Source: Neisseria sicca 4320
GTDB taxonomy: Bacteria; Pseudomonadota; Gammaproteobacteria; Burkholderiales; Neisseriaceae
Reading direction: 5' to 3'
Length of the DNA: 64,000 nt
Assembly (NCBI RefSeq): GCF_000193735.1
Contig: NZ_AEPF01000058.1
Coordinates: 113,726 to 177,725 of the forward strand
How positions within the stretch are numbered: the stretch's first letter is position 1; every line of letters starts with the position of its first letter. The position numbers were made by a program, and so were the translations under genes. Below are positions 52,727-62,592 of this stretch, piece after piece. The notes under the pieces are model-generated. The model searched no databases, was not told the DNA's origin, and saw only the letters and a program-made list of their open reading frames with translations.

Positions 52727-53272
52727 TTAGCGCACGATACTCGTCAACCCCGCCAAAAAATATTCCGTCAATTCCAACACCTCGCCATCCCAATCGAAAT
52801 AAGATCTTCGGGCAGCGACAGGTCGTCTGAAATCATCCTGCCCGGCGGCGTTTTCCATCAGGCAAAACTCGAATGCCGAACGCTTCAGCGGCAGCGTGCC
52901 GTCAAACAGCCGCTCGCCCAAAGGCTGCGTGCCGCAATCCAATACGCCGCGCCAGGCTTGCGATTGCGGGCTGCACGCGCTGCGCGCCTGTACGACGGGC
53001 ACGCCGTCCAAATGCAGCAAAACGTCGCGGACGAATTGCGGGGCGGCGGCTTCGGCATGGTTTTCGCCAAACACTTTCCCCTGCCCGCCCAGTTCGCCCA
53101 TATACAGCACTTTTACCGTAAAGCTGCCGCCCAAGGCGCGTAAAGCGGCGGTCAGCGATTGCGCCTGGCACAAGGCGGCGGCGCGTTCGCTCCAGCCTTG
53201 CGGCAGATCGAGGGGAAGTTTGCCTTGCCAATTCAAAGGGGGATTCATGGGATTCAGATTGATGGGTTTCAT
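52727..53272 (-). CDS. ubiC: chorismate pyruvate-lyase
   Basis: The 181-aa protein has the VLYMGELG region, the VRDVLLHLDGVPVVQAR segment and a C-terminal RRSYFDWDGEVLELTEYFL. It makes 4-hydroxybenzoate for ubiquinone. It is 3 bp downstream of bioD in the same direction. A DUS is read in frame as DDFRRP. Confidence 0.88.
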   Translation of the reverse strand: MKPINLNPMNPPLNWQGKLPLDLPQGWSERAAALCQAQSLTAALRALGGSFTVKVLYMGELGGQGKVFGENHAEAAAPQFVRDVLLHLDGVPVVQARSACSPQSQAWRGVLDCGTQPLGERLFDGTLPLKRSAFEFCLMENAAGQDDFRRPVAARRSYFDWDGEVLELTEYFLAGLTSIVR

Positions 53273-53275
53273 ATT

Positions 53276-53944
53276 TTAATCGTTTTCAGACGACCTTTCG
53301 TCCGTCTCCGTTTTGTCCAGCTCCATCCACTCCGCATCGGGAAACTCTGTTTTCAGACGACCCTTTAGATACGCCAAGCTGTCTTGGGCGATGTGTTCGT
53401 CGCGGCTGTCGTGGATATGATTGAAAATCAGGCTGTGCAGACTGATGCCGTATTGTTTGAGTGCGGCGAAGCTGAGCAGGGTGTGGTTGATGCTGCCGAG
53501 CCGCCCGCTGGTAACGAGAATGACGGGATAAGCCTGTTGCTGAATATAATCAATGGTTAACAGGTTTTCTGTCAGCGGAACCATCAACCCGCCCGCGCCT
53601 TCGACCAACACGATTTCGTATTGTGCCGCCAACTGCTGCGTGGCGGTGCGGATTATATCCAAGTCCAACGCCCTGCCATCCAGACGGGCGGCGAGATGAG
53701 GCGAGGCGGGATAGCTGAAGATTTCGGGCATGGTCAGCCGCTGTTTGTCGGCTTCCTGCATGGGTATGCCCATGATTTTGCGGTGGACGGCGATGTCGTC
53801 GGCGATGTTTTGGCAACCGGTTTGCACGGGCTTTTGCGTGATCACGCTTTTGCCCTGCTGCAACAATTTTTTTGCCAATACACCGGTGGCGACGGTTTTG
53901 CCGATGTCCGTGTCTATGCCGCTGACGAAGTAAACGCCTTTCAT
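53276..53944 (-). CDS. bioD: dethiobiotin synthetase
   Basis: The 222-aa protein has the P-loop GIDTDIGKT, VEGAGGLMVPL and KPVQTG motifs. It closes the ureido ring in biotin synthesis. It overlaps bioA by ATGA. Its last codons include SSEND, read from a DUS. Confidence 0.93.
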   Translation of the reverse strand: MKGVYFVSGIDTDIGKTVATGVLAKKLLQQGKSVITQKPVQTGCQNIADDIAVHRKIMGIPMQEADKQRLTMPEIFSYPASPHLAARLDGRALDLDIIRTATQQLAAQYEIVLVEGAGGLMVPLTENLLTIDYIQQQAYPVILVTSGRLGSINHTLLSFAALKQYGISLHSLIFNHIHDSRDEHIAQDSLAYLKGRLKTEFPDAEWMELDKTETDERSSEND

Positions 53945-55233
53945 TTGCTGTGTTCCTTCAAGATTTGCACGGTTTTGTCGGCAAGTTCGGTCAAGAGGTC
54001 GTCTGAAATAATGTAGGGCGGCATGAGGTACACCAGCCTGCCGAACGGGCGCACCCAAATGCCCTGCGCCACGCAGTCCGCTTGAAAACGCGCCATATCC
54101 ACGCCTTTTTCCAACTCTATCACCCCGATGGCACCCAAAACGCGCACATCTTTCACGCCGCGAATGTCCCACGCGGTTTTCAGACGACCTTTCAGGATGC
54201 TTTCGATGCGGCGGATATTCGCCTGCCAATCTTGGGTCAAAAGCAGCTTGACCGAAGCGCAGGCAACGGCACACGCCAGCGGGTTCGCCATAAATGTCGG
54301 ACCGTGCATGAACACGCCCGCTTCGCCGCGCGAAATCGTTTCGGTGACTTTTTGCGAAGTGATTGCCGCTGCCAGCGTCATATAGCCGCCGCTCAAGCCC
54401 TTGCCGATACACATAATATTCGGTACGACGTCCGCATGTTCGCAGGCAAACATCTTGCCCGTGCGACCGAATCCGGTAGCGATTTCGTCAAAAATCAACA
54501 CGATATCAAATTCGTCGCACAAATCGCGCAATCCGCGAAGATACTGCGGATGATAAAAATACATGCCGCCCGCGCCCTGTACGACCGGTTCCAAAATAAA
54601 GGCGGCGATATCCGCATGATGCGCTTCAAACAAGGCGCGGACAGGCTGCAAATCCGCCTCGTCCCATTCATCGTCGAAACGGCTTGTCGGATTATCGACA
54701 AAATAACGCTGCGGCAGAGCGCTGCCGAAAATATGGTGCATTCCCGTTTCCGGATCGCAGACGGACATCGCGTTCCAAGTATCGCCATGATAACCGCGCC
54801 GCACCGTCGCGATATTCTGCTTCGCGGTCAAACCCCGCGCCTGCTGGTATTGCACCGCCATTTTCAACGCAACTTCCACCGAAACCGAACCCGAATCCGC
54901 ATAAAAAATACGGTCCAGTCCCTGCGGCAAAATCCCGACCAACAACTTGCCCAGTTCCACCGCCGGCTCGTGCGTCAAACCGCCGAACATCACATGCGAC
55001 ATTTGCTTAATCTGCGCCTCAACCGCCTGATTCAAAACGGGATGATTGTAGCCGTGTATCGCACACCACCAAGACGACATCCCGTCAATCAACCGCGTAC
55101 CGTCCGCCAATTCGATATGCACGCCCTCCGCACGACGCACCGGATAAACAGGCAACGGGTCGGTCATGGACGTATAGGGATGAAGCAAGTGGGCACGGTC
55201 GAAATCGAGCAGGGAGGAATTTTTGGAAATCAT
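53941..55233 (-). CDS. bioA: adenosylmethionine-8-amino-7-oxononanoate aminotransferase
   Basis: The 430-aa protein has the family SSWWCAIHGYNHP motif, the DEIATGFGRTG region and the PLP lysine in CIGKGLSGGYM. It transfers an amino group in biotin synthesis. Start at 55233 (MISKNSSLL). The stop overlaps bioD. A DUS is read as GRLKTA. Confidence 0.95.
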   Translation of the reverse strand: MISKNSSLLDFDRAHLLHPYTSMTDPLPVYPVRRAEGVHIELADGTRLIDGMSSWWCAIHGYNHPVLNQAVEAQIKQMSHVMFGGLTHEPAVELGKLLVGILPQGLDRIFYADSGSVSVEVALKMAVQYQQARGLTAKQNIATVRRGYHGDTWNAMSVCDPETGMHHIFGSALPQRYFVDNPTSRFDDEWDEADLQPVRALFEAHHADIAAFILEPVVQGAGGMYFYHPQYLRGLRDLCDEFDIVLIFDEIATGFGRTGKMFACEHADVVPNIMCIGKGLSGGYMTLAAAITSQKVTETISRGEAGVFMHGPTFMANPLACAVACASVKLLLTQDWQANIRRIESILKGRLKTAWDIRGVKDVRVLGAIGVIELEKGVDMARFQADCVAQGIWVRPFGRLVYLMPPYIISDDLLTELADKTVQILKEHSK

Positions 55234-55427
55234 AGGATGTTCTTTATAGCATGTTCTTTTGCTTAATCTGAATTTGACGGCATATATACGCAAACCGCCG
55301 TATTTTCGCGACAAATTTTATCATTAAGCCCCGGTCATATGTAAATTACCCTCATATCCTTGACGTTCACATGAATCAGACAGTAACATCGCCAAGACTG
55401 AATAATATATATTGATAATTGACTACT

Positions 55428-57503
55428 ATGGCAAAACTGAAAACCATCGCCCTGACGCTGTCCGGTTTATCCGCCGTTTCCGGCGCGGCCGCCGCACAAA
55501 ACGCCACTCCCAACCAAACAGGTATGGCAATGATGCGGCTCAATTCTGCCCTTCTCGACCAAGCCAAAGCCAAGACTTTCGGTTCCGGCAGCCTGTGGGC
55601 CTCGTTGAAAAAAGACTTCCGCATGGGCGAAGTCAATTCCGAGCTGGTCCGACGCCACGAAAGCAAATTCGCCGCAAACGGTGCCTATTTCGACCGCACC
55701 ATCACGCGCAGCAAACCTTATATGTACCATATTGCAACCGAAGTTAAAAAACGCAATATGCCCGCTGAAATCGCGCTCCTTCCCTTCATTGAAAGCGCAT
55801 TCGTCACCAAAGCCAAATCCCACGTCGGCGCATCCGGCCTGTGGCAGTTCATGCCGGCAACCGGCCGTCATTTCGGCTTGGAAAAAACACCTTTGTATGA
55901 CGGCCGCCACGACGTATATGCCGCGACCGACGCCGCGCTGAACTACCTGCAATATCTACACGGGCTGTTTAACGACTGGTCTTTGGCATTGGCTGCATAC
56001 AACTGGGGCGAAGGCAATGTAGGCCGCGCCGTCAACCGTGCCCGCGCACAAGGCTTGGAGCCGACTTACGAAAACCTGCGCATGCCGAACGAAACACGCA
56101 ACTACGTTCCAAAATTGCTGGCTGTCCGCAATATCGTCGCCAGCCCCCAGACTTTCGGCATGAATATCAGCGAAATCACCAATCAGCCCTATTTCCAAAC
56201 AGTCAGTATTGACAAACCCATCGACAACAGCACCATCGCCCGCCTTGCCAATATCAGCGAGAGCGAGCTGCTGACATTGAACCCTGCCTTCAACGCACCT
56301 GTCTTCATCCCGAAAAACAACCGCAAATTATTGCTGCCTGTTTCCGCCGTATCCGCATTCGAAAAAAATTACCGCAATGCAAACCCCGAGACACTGCTCT
56401 CTTTCAATGCCTATACATCGGCCCGCAATACCAATCTGAACAAGATTGCGACAGAAGCCGGGATGAGCGTTGCCGAAATCAAACGCCTGAACGGCTTAAA
56501 CGGCAATTCGCTGTCTGAAGGACGTACCATTTTGGTTGCGCAGAATAATACTGCGACCAAACAGAATATGATTAATTTCATCGATACTGACAATACTCCG
56601 GATACCTACCGTTCGAATATGCCGACAATGGCGCCGATTCAAACGGCAGAACTCAAAACCGATACAGTCAAAACAGTCGTCATCCCTGCCAATACGGTTG
56701 CACAAGAACAAGCTTCGGCAAGCTTCGATTTTGTTGCCAATACCAAAGCTGCAACTGCCCCTGTTGCCGCCGATACCGTTACAACCGTTCAGCCCCGTGT
56801 AGAACGCGTTCAAACCGTACAATCCACGGAAGCAAAACCTGCTGCGGACACAACTGTGATTGCGGCAGCCGAGCTTGCACAACCTGCCTTCACCTTAACA
56901 GAGCCGCAGGTTGTGGCATCCGCAAAATCAGCTACCCCTTCCAATCCTTCGGCAGTCGAAGAACCTGACCAAATGATGGCATTGCTTGCCAATGTTGATT
57001 CACATCTGCAAAAAGCAGAAGAGGATCAAACAACTGTTGGTCAAAATATGACGCATCATCAAGAGGTTGACGCTACCAAGGCGCGCAGCGAACGCATTGC
57101 CGAAAATATTGCAAAACACCAACGTCGTACTGAAGCACGATTGGCAAGGGCAAATAATCAATCATCTGCCCAGCCGACAATTATGGCAGGTTTGCACCGC
57201 GTAGCTGATGGAGATACTTTGTTCAATATTTCCAAACGCTACAACTTGAGCGTTGCCGATCTGATTGTCGCCAACAATATCAAGGGCAGCAATATCCGCA
57301 AGGGGCAGCTGTTACGCGTTGGTGCGGCTCCGGTCAAAACCCGTAAAAACAACATCCAAAATGTTTCTTATACAGTCCGCAGAGGCGATACGCTCAATAC
57401 GATTGCCAACCGCTTTAACGTAGATGTCAACGATATCCGCCGCTGGAATAAAAATACCCGAACCGTTACTCCGGGTCAGCGTTTGAAATTGATAGGCAGC
57501 TAA
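55428..57503 (+). CDS. mltD: membrane-bound lytic transglycosylase D
   Basis: The 691-aa protein has a signal-like N-terminus, the GH23 ES catalytic motif (LLPFIESAF, then GASGLWQFMPATG) and two clear C-terminal LysM domains (HRVADGDTLFNIS, YTVRRGDTLNTIA). A weaker LysM-like repeat lies in the middle. It cleaves glycan strands. No lipobox cysteine is seen. Start ATG 55428; a TTG at 55419 is possible. Confidence 0.9.
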   Translation: MAKLKTIALTLSGLSAVSGAAAAQNATPNQTGMAMMRLNSALLDQAKAKTFGSGSLWASLKKDFRMGEVNSELVRRHESKFAANGAYFDRTITRSKPYMYHIATEVKKRNMPAEIALLPFIESAFVTKAKSHVGASGLWQFMPATGRHFGLEKTPLYDGRHDVYAATDAALNYLQYLHGLFNDWSLALAAYNWGEGNVGRAVNRARAQGLEPTYENLRMPNETRNYVPKLLAVRNIVASPQTFGMNISEITNQPYFQTVSIDKPIDNSTIARLANISESELLTLNPAFNAPVFIPKNNRKLLLPVSAVSAFEKNYRNANPETLLSFNAYTSARNTNLNKIATEAGMSVAEIKRLNGLNGNSLSEGRTILVAQNNTATKQNMINFIDTDNTPDTYRSNMPTMAPIQTAELKTDTVKTVVIPANTVAQEQASASFDFVANTKAATAPVAADTVTTVQPRVERVQTVQSTEAKPAADTTVIAAAELAQPAFTLTEPQVVASAKSATPSNPSAVEEPDQMMALLANVDSHLQKAEEDQTTVGQNMTHHQEVDATKARSERIAENIAKHQRRTEARLARANNQSSAQPTIMAGLHRVADGDTLFNISKRYNLSVADLIVANNIKGSNIRKGQLLRVGAAPVKTRKNNIQNVSYTVRRGDTLNTIANRFNVDVNDIRRWNKNTRTVTPGQRLKLIGS

Positions 57504-57520
57504 CCGTGTAATCAAACAGC

Positions 57521-57553
57521 AAAGGTCGTCTGAAGTTTTCAGACGACCTTTTT
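57521..57553 (+). terminator. inverted DUS-pair hairpin after mltD
   Basis: AAAGGTCGTCTGAA and TTCAGACGACCTTTTT with a short loop. Confidence 0.75.
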
Positions 57554-57664
57554 ATATCGTGAATCGTAATAGGAAATACCTAATCATATTTATTCTGCGC
57601 AAACAGTAATCCCGATCTCAGATTGTCAGTCATGCTTAAAATTGCCGTAGCTCAAACTCCTAGA

Positions 57665-57771
57665 TATAGTGGATTAAATTTAAATCAGGACAAGGCGACG
57701 AAGCCGCAGACAGTACAGATAGTACGGCAAGGCGAGGCAACGCCGTACTGGTTTAAAGTTAATCCACTATA
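57665..57771. mobile_element. CREE, short internally deleted form
   Basis: The 107-bp element keeps both TIRs (TATAGTGGATTAA / TTAATCCACTATA) but lacks the central ~50 bp. It lies between mltD and mtrE. Confidence 0.9.
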
Positions 57772-57819
57772 CCTTACCCGCTAGCCCAATCCATCCATAT
57801 TGAACCATGCAAAATATAA

Positions 57820-57865
57820 AAACGTCGTCTGAAACCTGATGTCCGGTTTTCAGACGACGTTTTTA
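57820..57865 (-). terminator. covarying non-canonical DUS hairpin after mtrE
   Basis: AACGTCGTCTGAAAC and TTTTCAGACGACGTT: both arms carry a matched G-to-C / C-to-G change, keeping the stem. Confidence 0.7.
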
Positions 57866-57887
57866 ATGCCGTTTATTTCGAACAGTC

Positions 57888-59306
57888 TTACTGCTGTGCG
57901 GCTGACTGGCTAACGGTTTCGCGTTTCAAACCGCCGCCGAGTGCTTTATAGAGGTCGGCGAGGTTTTCGAGGCGGGTGAGCTGGTTGGCAAGCAACGCGG
58001 TTTCTGCGCCATAGCTGCTACGCTCTGCGTCAAGCAGGTCGAGGGCGTTGGATACGCCGTGTTTGTAGCGCAGATTGATGAGACGCAGGGTGTCGTTGTA
58101 GGCGCGGCTTTGTTTGTTTAGCGCGGCGTAGCTCTTGTCGAGTTGCTCGCGTGCGACCAAGGCGTTGGATATGTCTTGGAAAGCGGCTTGGACGGCGGCT
58201 TCGTACGCGACGATTTGCGCTTCTTTACGCAGCGTGGCTACGTCGAGATTCGCTTTGTTACTACCCCAGTTGAAAATCGGCAGGGTAATGGAGGGGGCGA
58301 ACGACCAGATGCCTGTACCGCTTTTGAAGAGGCCGCTCAACTCACCAGACGCCGTACCGACCGATCCGGTCAGGCTGATGGTGGGGAAGAAGGCGGCACG
58401 CGCTGCGCCGATGTTGGCATTGGCTTGTTTGAGCGAGTGTTCTGCGGCGCGGATGTCGGGACGGTTCAGCAGGACTTCGGAACTCAAGCCGGCAGGCAGT
58501 CGGGTGATTTTGAACTGTTTGCTTAAAGGCAGCGCGGCAGGCAGGTCTTCCGGCAGGGGTTGGTTAATCAGGGTCGCCAAGGCATTGCGGGCTTGTTCGC
58601 GGTTTTTGACGGCGTTCGCGTAATCGGCTTTGGCGGATTCAATCAGGGCTTCCTGTTGGCGCAAATCGACGGCGGAAATCACGCCTGCTTTGTGGCGCAT
58701 TTGGGAAAGTTTGTAGGTGGCTTCGCGGGTTTTGAGGACGCGCTGCGCCAATGCCATCGATTCTTGGGCGTACAGTTCGTTGAAATGGGCTTTAGCAGCG
58801 GCGGCAATCAAGGCAAGGTGGGCGGCATCACGGTTCGCGGCTACGCTGAAATAGCCTTGCAATGCGGCTTGGCTGTTGCTGCGGACACGTCCGAAAAGGT
58901 CCAGCTCGTACGCTGCCGCGCCCAAACCGACGGTGTATTCGCTGCGGATAACGCCGCCACTCAAACTGCCTACCCGAGTTCCGGTACCGCTGGCGTTGAT
59001 GCTCGGCAGCAGGTCGTTGCGGGCAATCATGTATTGTTTGCGGTAGATTTCGGCGTTCAATGCGGCGGTGCGCAAGTCGGTATTGCGTTCCAACGCGATG
59101 TCGATAAGGCGGTGCAGGCGCGGGTCGGCAAAGAAGTCCTGCCAGCCCAAGTCGGCTGCGCGGATACCGTCGTCAAAGGTGTCGTATTTGAAGGTTTCGG
59201 CAACTTCGACCTGCGGTTGTTCGTATTTCGGGATCATGGTACAGGCGGATAGCGCGACGGCTGCGGCGACGGTACTCAATACCGTTTTGTATGTCTTTTT
59301 GTTCAT
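57888..59306 (-). CDS. mtrE: MtrE outer membrane efflux channel
   Basis: The 472-aa TolC/NodT-family lipoprotein has lipobox LSAC (C22) and the NodT repeat sequences (GLGAASYELDLFGRV-like, RPDIRAAEH, NIGAARAAFFP). It forms the outer-membrane duct for MtrCD. It is the last gene of the mtrCDE operon. A DUS hairpin precedes it in the mtrD-mtrE gap. Confidence 0.95.
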   Translation of the reverse strand: MNKKTYKTVLSTVAAAVALSACTMIPKYEQPQVEVAETFKYDTFDDGIRAADLGWQDFFADPRLHRLIDIALERNTDLRTAALNAEIYRKQYMIARNDLLPSINASGTGTRVGSLSGGVIRSEYTVGLGAAAYELDLFGRVRSNSQAALQGYFSVAANRDAAHLALIAAAAKAHFNELYAQESMALAQRVLKTREATYKLSQMRHKAGVISAVDLRQQEALIESAKADYANAVKNREQARNALATLINQPLPEDLPAALPLSKQFKITRLPAGLSSEVLLNRPDIRAAEHSLKQANANIGAARAAFFPTISLTGSVGTASGELSGLFKSGTGIWSFAPSITLPIFNWGSNKANLDVATLRKEAQIVAYEAAVQAAFQDISNALVAREQLDKSYAALNKQSRAYNDTLRLINLRYKHGVSNALDLLDAERSSYGAETALLANQLTRLENLADLYKALGGGLKRETVSQSAAQQ

Positions 59307-59318
59307 AAGGATTCCTTG

Positions 59319-59363
59319 AGGTCGTCTGAAATCCGTGTCTTAGGTTTTCAGACGACCTTTTTT
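59319..59363 (-). terminator. inverted DUS pair between mtrD and mtrE
   Basis: AGGTCGTCTGAAAT and the complement flank about 20 bases. It could reduce mtrE relative to mtrD. Confidence 0.5.
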
Positions 59364-59365
59364 GC

Positions 59366-62300
59366 TTAGTGCTTGTTGTCTGTATTTTGATCTTCGAGGG
59401 AAATCATGCCTGCTTCGGCAGCGTGTTTTACTGCCATTTCATGTTCATGCTGAGTTTCCTTGAAGAATTTGCGCACGATGACATAAAAGAGCGGCACAAG
59501 GAACACGGACAAAATCGTACCGATCAACATGCCCCAGAACACAGTCGTACCGATGGCACGCTGGCTGGCAGAGCTGGCACCGCTGGCAACATACAGCGGA
59601 ACCACGCCCAAAATGAAGGCAAACGAAGTCATGATAATCGGACGGAAACGCAGGCGGGCGGCTTCCAACGCAGCTTCCAGTGCGCTCTTGCCCTGCGCTT
59701 GCAGGTCTTTGGCAAACTCGATAATCAGAATCGCATTTTTCGCACTCAAACCCATTACGGTTACGAAACCGACTTGGAAGTAAATATCGTTGCTAAACGA
59801 CGGAACACTGCCCAACAAGGCTTCAAAAATATTGCGTCCGGTCACGCCCAATGCCGCACCGACCAAACCCAACGGAATCACAAGGATGACCGCCAGCGGA
59901 ATCGACCAACTTTCATAAAGCGCGGCAAGTACCAAGAATACGGCTGCAATCGCCAAACCATACAAAATCAGGGTTTGAGAACCGCCTTTGGCTTCTTCGC
60001 GCGACTGACCGCCCCACTCCAGACTGTAACCGCCGCCCATTTCATCCACCATTTTCTGTACTTCTGCCATTGCCTGACCGGTAGATACGCCGGTGGCAGG
60101 GGAAGCAGAAAGGCTCATTGAAGGATAACCGTTGAAGCGTGTGCTTTGCTCCATGCCTGTCTGCCAGGAAACAGTGGCGATGGTAGAAAGCGGTACGGCG
60201 ACTCCGGAGCTGTTGGGTACAGTCAGGTTCAGGATGTCGGCAGGCTGCATACGCGAACTTGCGTCAGCTTGCACCATCACACGTTGCAGACGACCTTTGT
60301 TCGGAAAGTCGTTGACATAAGACGAACCTAAAGCAGAAGCCAAAGCGGTACGGATGTCGGAGAAGGAAATGCCTTGTGCGGCGGCAGCGGCACGGTTGAT
60401 GTCGATTTTCAACTGCGGCGCATCTTCCAGACCGCTAGGACGGACGGTACTCGGATTAAACAAACTGCTGGCACGCATCTTGCCGATCAACTCATTGCGT
60501 TTCGCCAGCAATGCGGCATGACCGGTATTGTTACGGTCTTGCAGGTTGAGGGTCAGACCCGAAGCATTACCCAGCTCCATAATCGGAGGAGGTGTAATAG
60601 CAATACCGAAACCATCTTTAAGCGAGCCCATCATCATACCGGTCAGCTTGTTTGAAATAGAAGTTGCATCACTGCCCGGAGTTTTACGCTCATTCCAGTC
60701 TTTAAGTATGGCAAAACCCATAGCCATGTTTTGACCGTTGCCTGAGAAGCTGAAACCGGAAACGGTAATAATGTTTTCAATTTCAGGGATGCTTTTTGCC
60801 AACTGCGTAACTTGTGCAAGCGTCGCATCGGTACGCTCTTTGGTCGCGCCCGCAGGCAGTTGCACGCTGACCATGATGAAGCCTTGGTCTTCGGTCGGCA
60901 AGAAAGAGGTCGGCAAACGCATAAACAGGAATACGCCGACGGCCGCCAAACCGATGTAAACAACCATCATGCGCAAAGTCTTACGCAAGACTTTGGCAAC
61001 CCAGCCTTCGTAGCCGTGTGTCCACTTGTCGAATTTTTTGTTGAACCAACCGAAGAAACCTTTTTTCTCTTCGTGATGACCCTTCTGAATCGGTTTGAGC
61101 ATAGTGGCACACAATGCCGGCGTCAGCGTCAGCGCGAGGAATGCGGAGAATGCAATCGCTGCCGCCATGGTTAAAGCGAACTGTTTGTAAATATTACCGG
61201 TCGCGCCGCTAAACATCGCCAAAGGTACGAATACGGAAATCAGGACGGCGGTAATACCGATCACCGCGCCGGAAATCTGACCCATTGCTTTTTTGGTTGC
61301 GGCTTTAGGCGGCAAACCTTCCGTCGCCATAATACGCTCGACGTTTTCAACGACCACAATCGCATCATCGACCACGATACCGATGACCAATACCATCGCA
61401 AACATGGTCAATACGTTAATCGACATGCCCATATATGAGATGAATGCAAAACCGCCCAACAGCGAAATTGGCACGACAATAGTCGGAATCAGCGTATAGC
61501 GGATGTTTTGCAGGAAGAGGAACATCACCAAAAATACCAATACGATGGCTTCCAAAAGCGTATGAATCACTTTTTCAATCGAAATATCGACGAATTTGGA
61601 AGTGTCGTAAGGCGTTTTCCAGCTCATACCCTGCGGGAAGTATTTTTGCAGGGTCTCCATTTTTTCCTTCACTGCGGTGGCGGTTGCCAAAGCGTTACCG
61701 CTGTTGGACAGCATCACCGCCATACCGGTGGTGTTCACGCCGTTCAGACGAGTAGAGGAAGAATAATCCTGCATACCCAAGCTGACTTTTGCCACATCTT
61801 TCAGATAAACATTAGAGCCGTCGGTATTGGAAACCAAAATGATATTGCCAAACTCTTCAGGCGTGCTCAGTTGCCCTTGTGCCGTAACGGTCGCCGAAAT
61901 GGTCTGACCCTCAGCCGCAGGCAATGCACCGATAGAACCTGCCGAAATTTGGATGTTTTGTGTCGCAAGCGCATTGGTTACCGTAGCAAAAGACAGGTTG
62001 TAGTTTTGCAGTTTTTTCGGATCAACCCAAATACGCATAGCGCGTTGCGCACCAAACAGTTGCACCTGCCCTACCCCGTCGATACGTTGCAGCTCGGGAA
62101 CGATATTGCGCTGTGCGTAGTCGTTCATTTCTTCGGTGGACTGCACGTCTGACGAGAGCATCACAATCATCAGGAAGTTGGAGCGTGCTTTGGATACGGT
62201 TACACCATATTGTTGCACGGTCGCAGGCAAGGTATTCAACACCTCGGAGAGTTTGTTCTGTACGTTCACCTGCGCCAAATTTTCGTTGGTTTCAGGTGTA

Positions 62301-62581
62301 AACGTCAGACTGACCGTACCTGAGCCATTGGAGTTAGCGGAAGTGGTCATATAGTCCAAACCTTCCACGCCGTTCATATTGCGTTCGATAACGGAAAGCA
62401 CGCTGTCTTCCATTACCTGCGCGGATGCACCCGGATAAGTGGCGGCCAGCGTAATGGTCGGCGCGGCGACGGACGGATATTGGGAAACCGGCAGACTTCT
62501 AATGCCGATAATACCCGCTGCGATAATAAAAATCGCAATGACCCATGCAAAGATGGGGCGGTCGATAAAAAACTTAGCCAT
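59366..62581 (-). CDS. mtrD: MtrD RND multidrug efflux transporter
   Basis: The 1071-aa protein has the RND architecture: two sets of transmembrane segments and large periplasmic loops, with VGIVVDDAIVVVENVERI in TM4. It pumps hydrophobic drugs and host peptides. It is 11 bp downstream of mtrC. The gene looks intact and is close to gonococcal MtrD (1067 aa). Confidence 0.97.
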   Translation of the reverse strand: MAKFFIDRPIFAWVIAIFIIAAGIIGIRSLPVSQYPSVAAPTITLAATYPGASAQVMEDSVLSVIERNMNGVEGLDYMTTSANSNGSGTVSLTFTPETNENLAQVNVQNKLSEVLNTLPATVQQYGVTVSKARSNFLMIVMLSSDVQSTEEMNDYAQRNIVPELQRIDGVGQVQLFGAQRAMRIWVDPKKLQNYNLSFATVTNALATQNIQISAGSIGALPAAEGQTISATVTAQGQLSTPEEFGNIILVSNTDGSNVYLKDVAKVSLGMQDYSSSTRLNGVNTTGMAVMLSNSGNALATATAVKEKMETLQKYFPQGMSWKTPYDTSKFVDISIEKVIHTLLEAIVLVFLVMFLFLQNIRYTLIPTIVVPISLLGGFAFISYMGMSINVLTMFAMVLVIGIVVDDAIVVVENVERIMATEGLPPKAATKKAMGQISGAVIGITAVLISVFVPLAMFSGATGNIYKQFALTMAAAIAFSAFLALTLTPALCATMLKPIQKGHHEEKKGFFGWFNKKFDKWTHGYEGWVAKVLRKTLRMMVVYIGLAAVGVFLFMRLPTSFLPTEDQGFIMVSVQLPAGATKERTDATLAQVTQLAKSIPEIENIITVSGFSFSGNGQNMAMGFAILKDWNERKTPGSDATSISNKLTGMMMGSLKDGFGIAITPPPIMELGNASGLTLNLQDRNNTGHAALLAKRNELIGKMRASSLFNPSTVRPSGLEDAPQLKIDINRAAAAAQGISFSDIRTALASALGSSYVNDFPNKGRLQRVMVQADASSRMQPADILNLTVPNSSGVAVPLSTIATVSWQTGMEQSTRFNGYPSMSLSASPATGVSTGQAMAEVQKMVDEMGGGYSLEWGGQSREEAKGGSQTLILYGLAIAAVFLVLAALYESWSIPLAVILVIPLGLVGAALGVTGRNIFEALLGSVPSFSNDIYFQVGFVTVMGLSAKNAILIIEFAKDLQAQGKSALEAALEAARLRFRPIIMTSFAFILGVVPLYVASGASSASQRAIGTTVFWGMLIGTILSVFLVPLFYVIVRKFFKETQHEHEMAVKHAAEAGMISLEDQNTDNKH

Positions 62582-62592
62582 GGATGCCTTCC

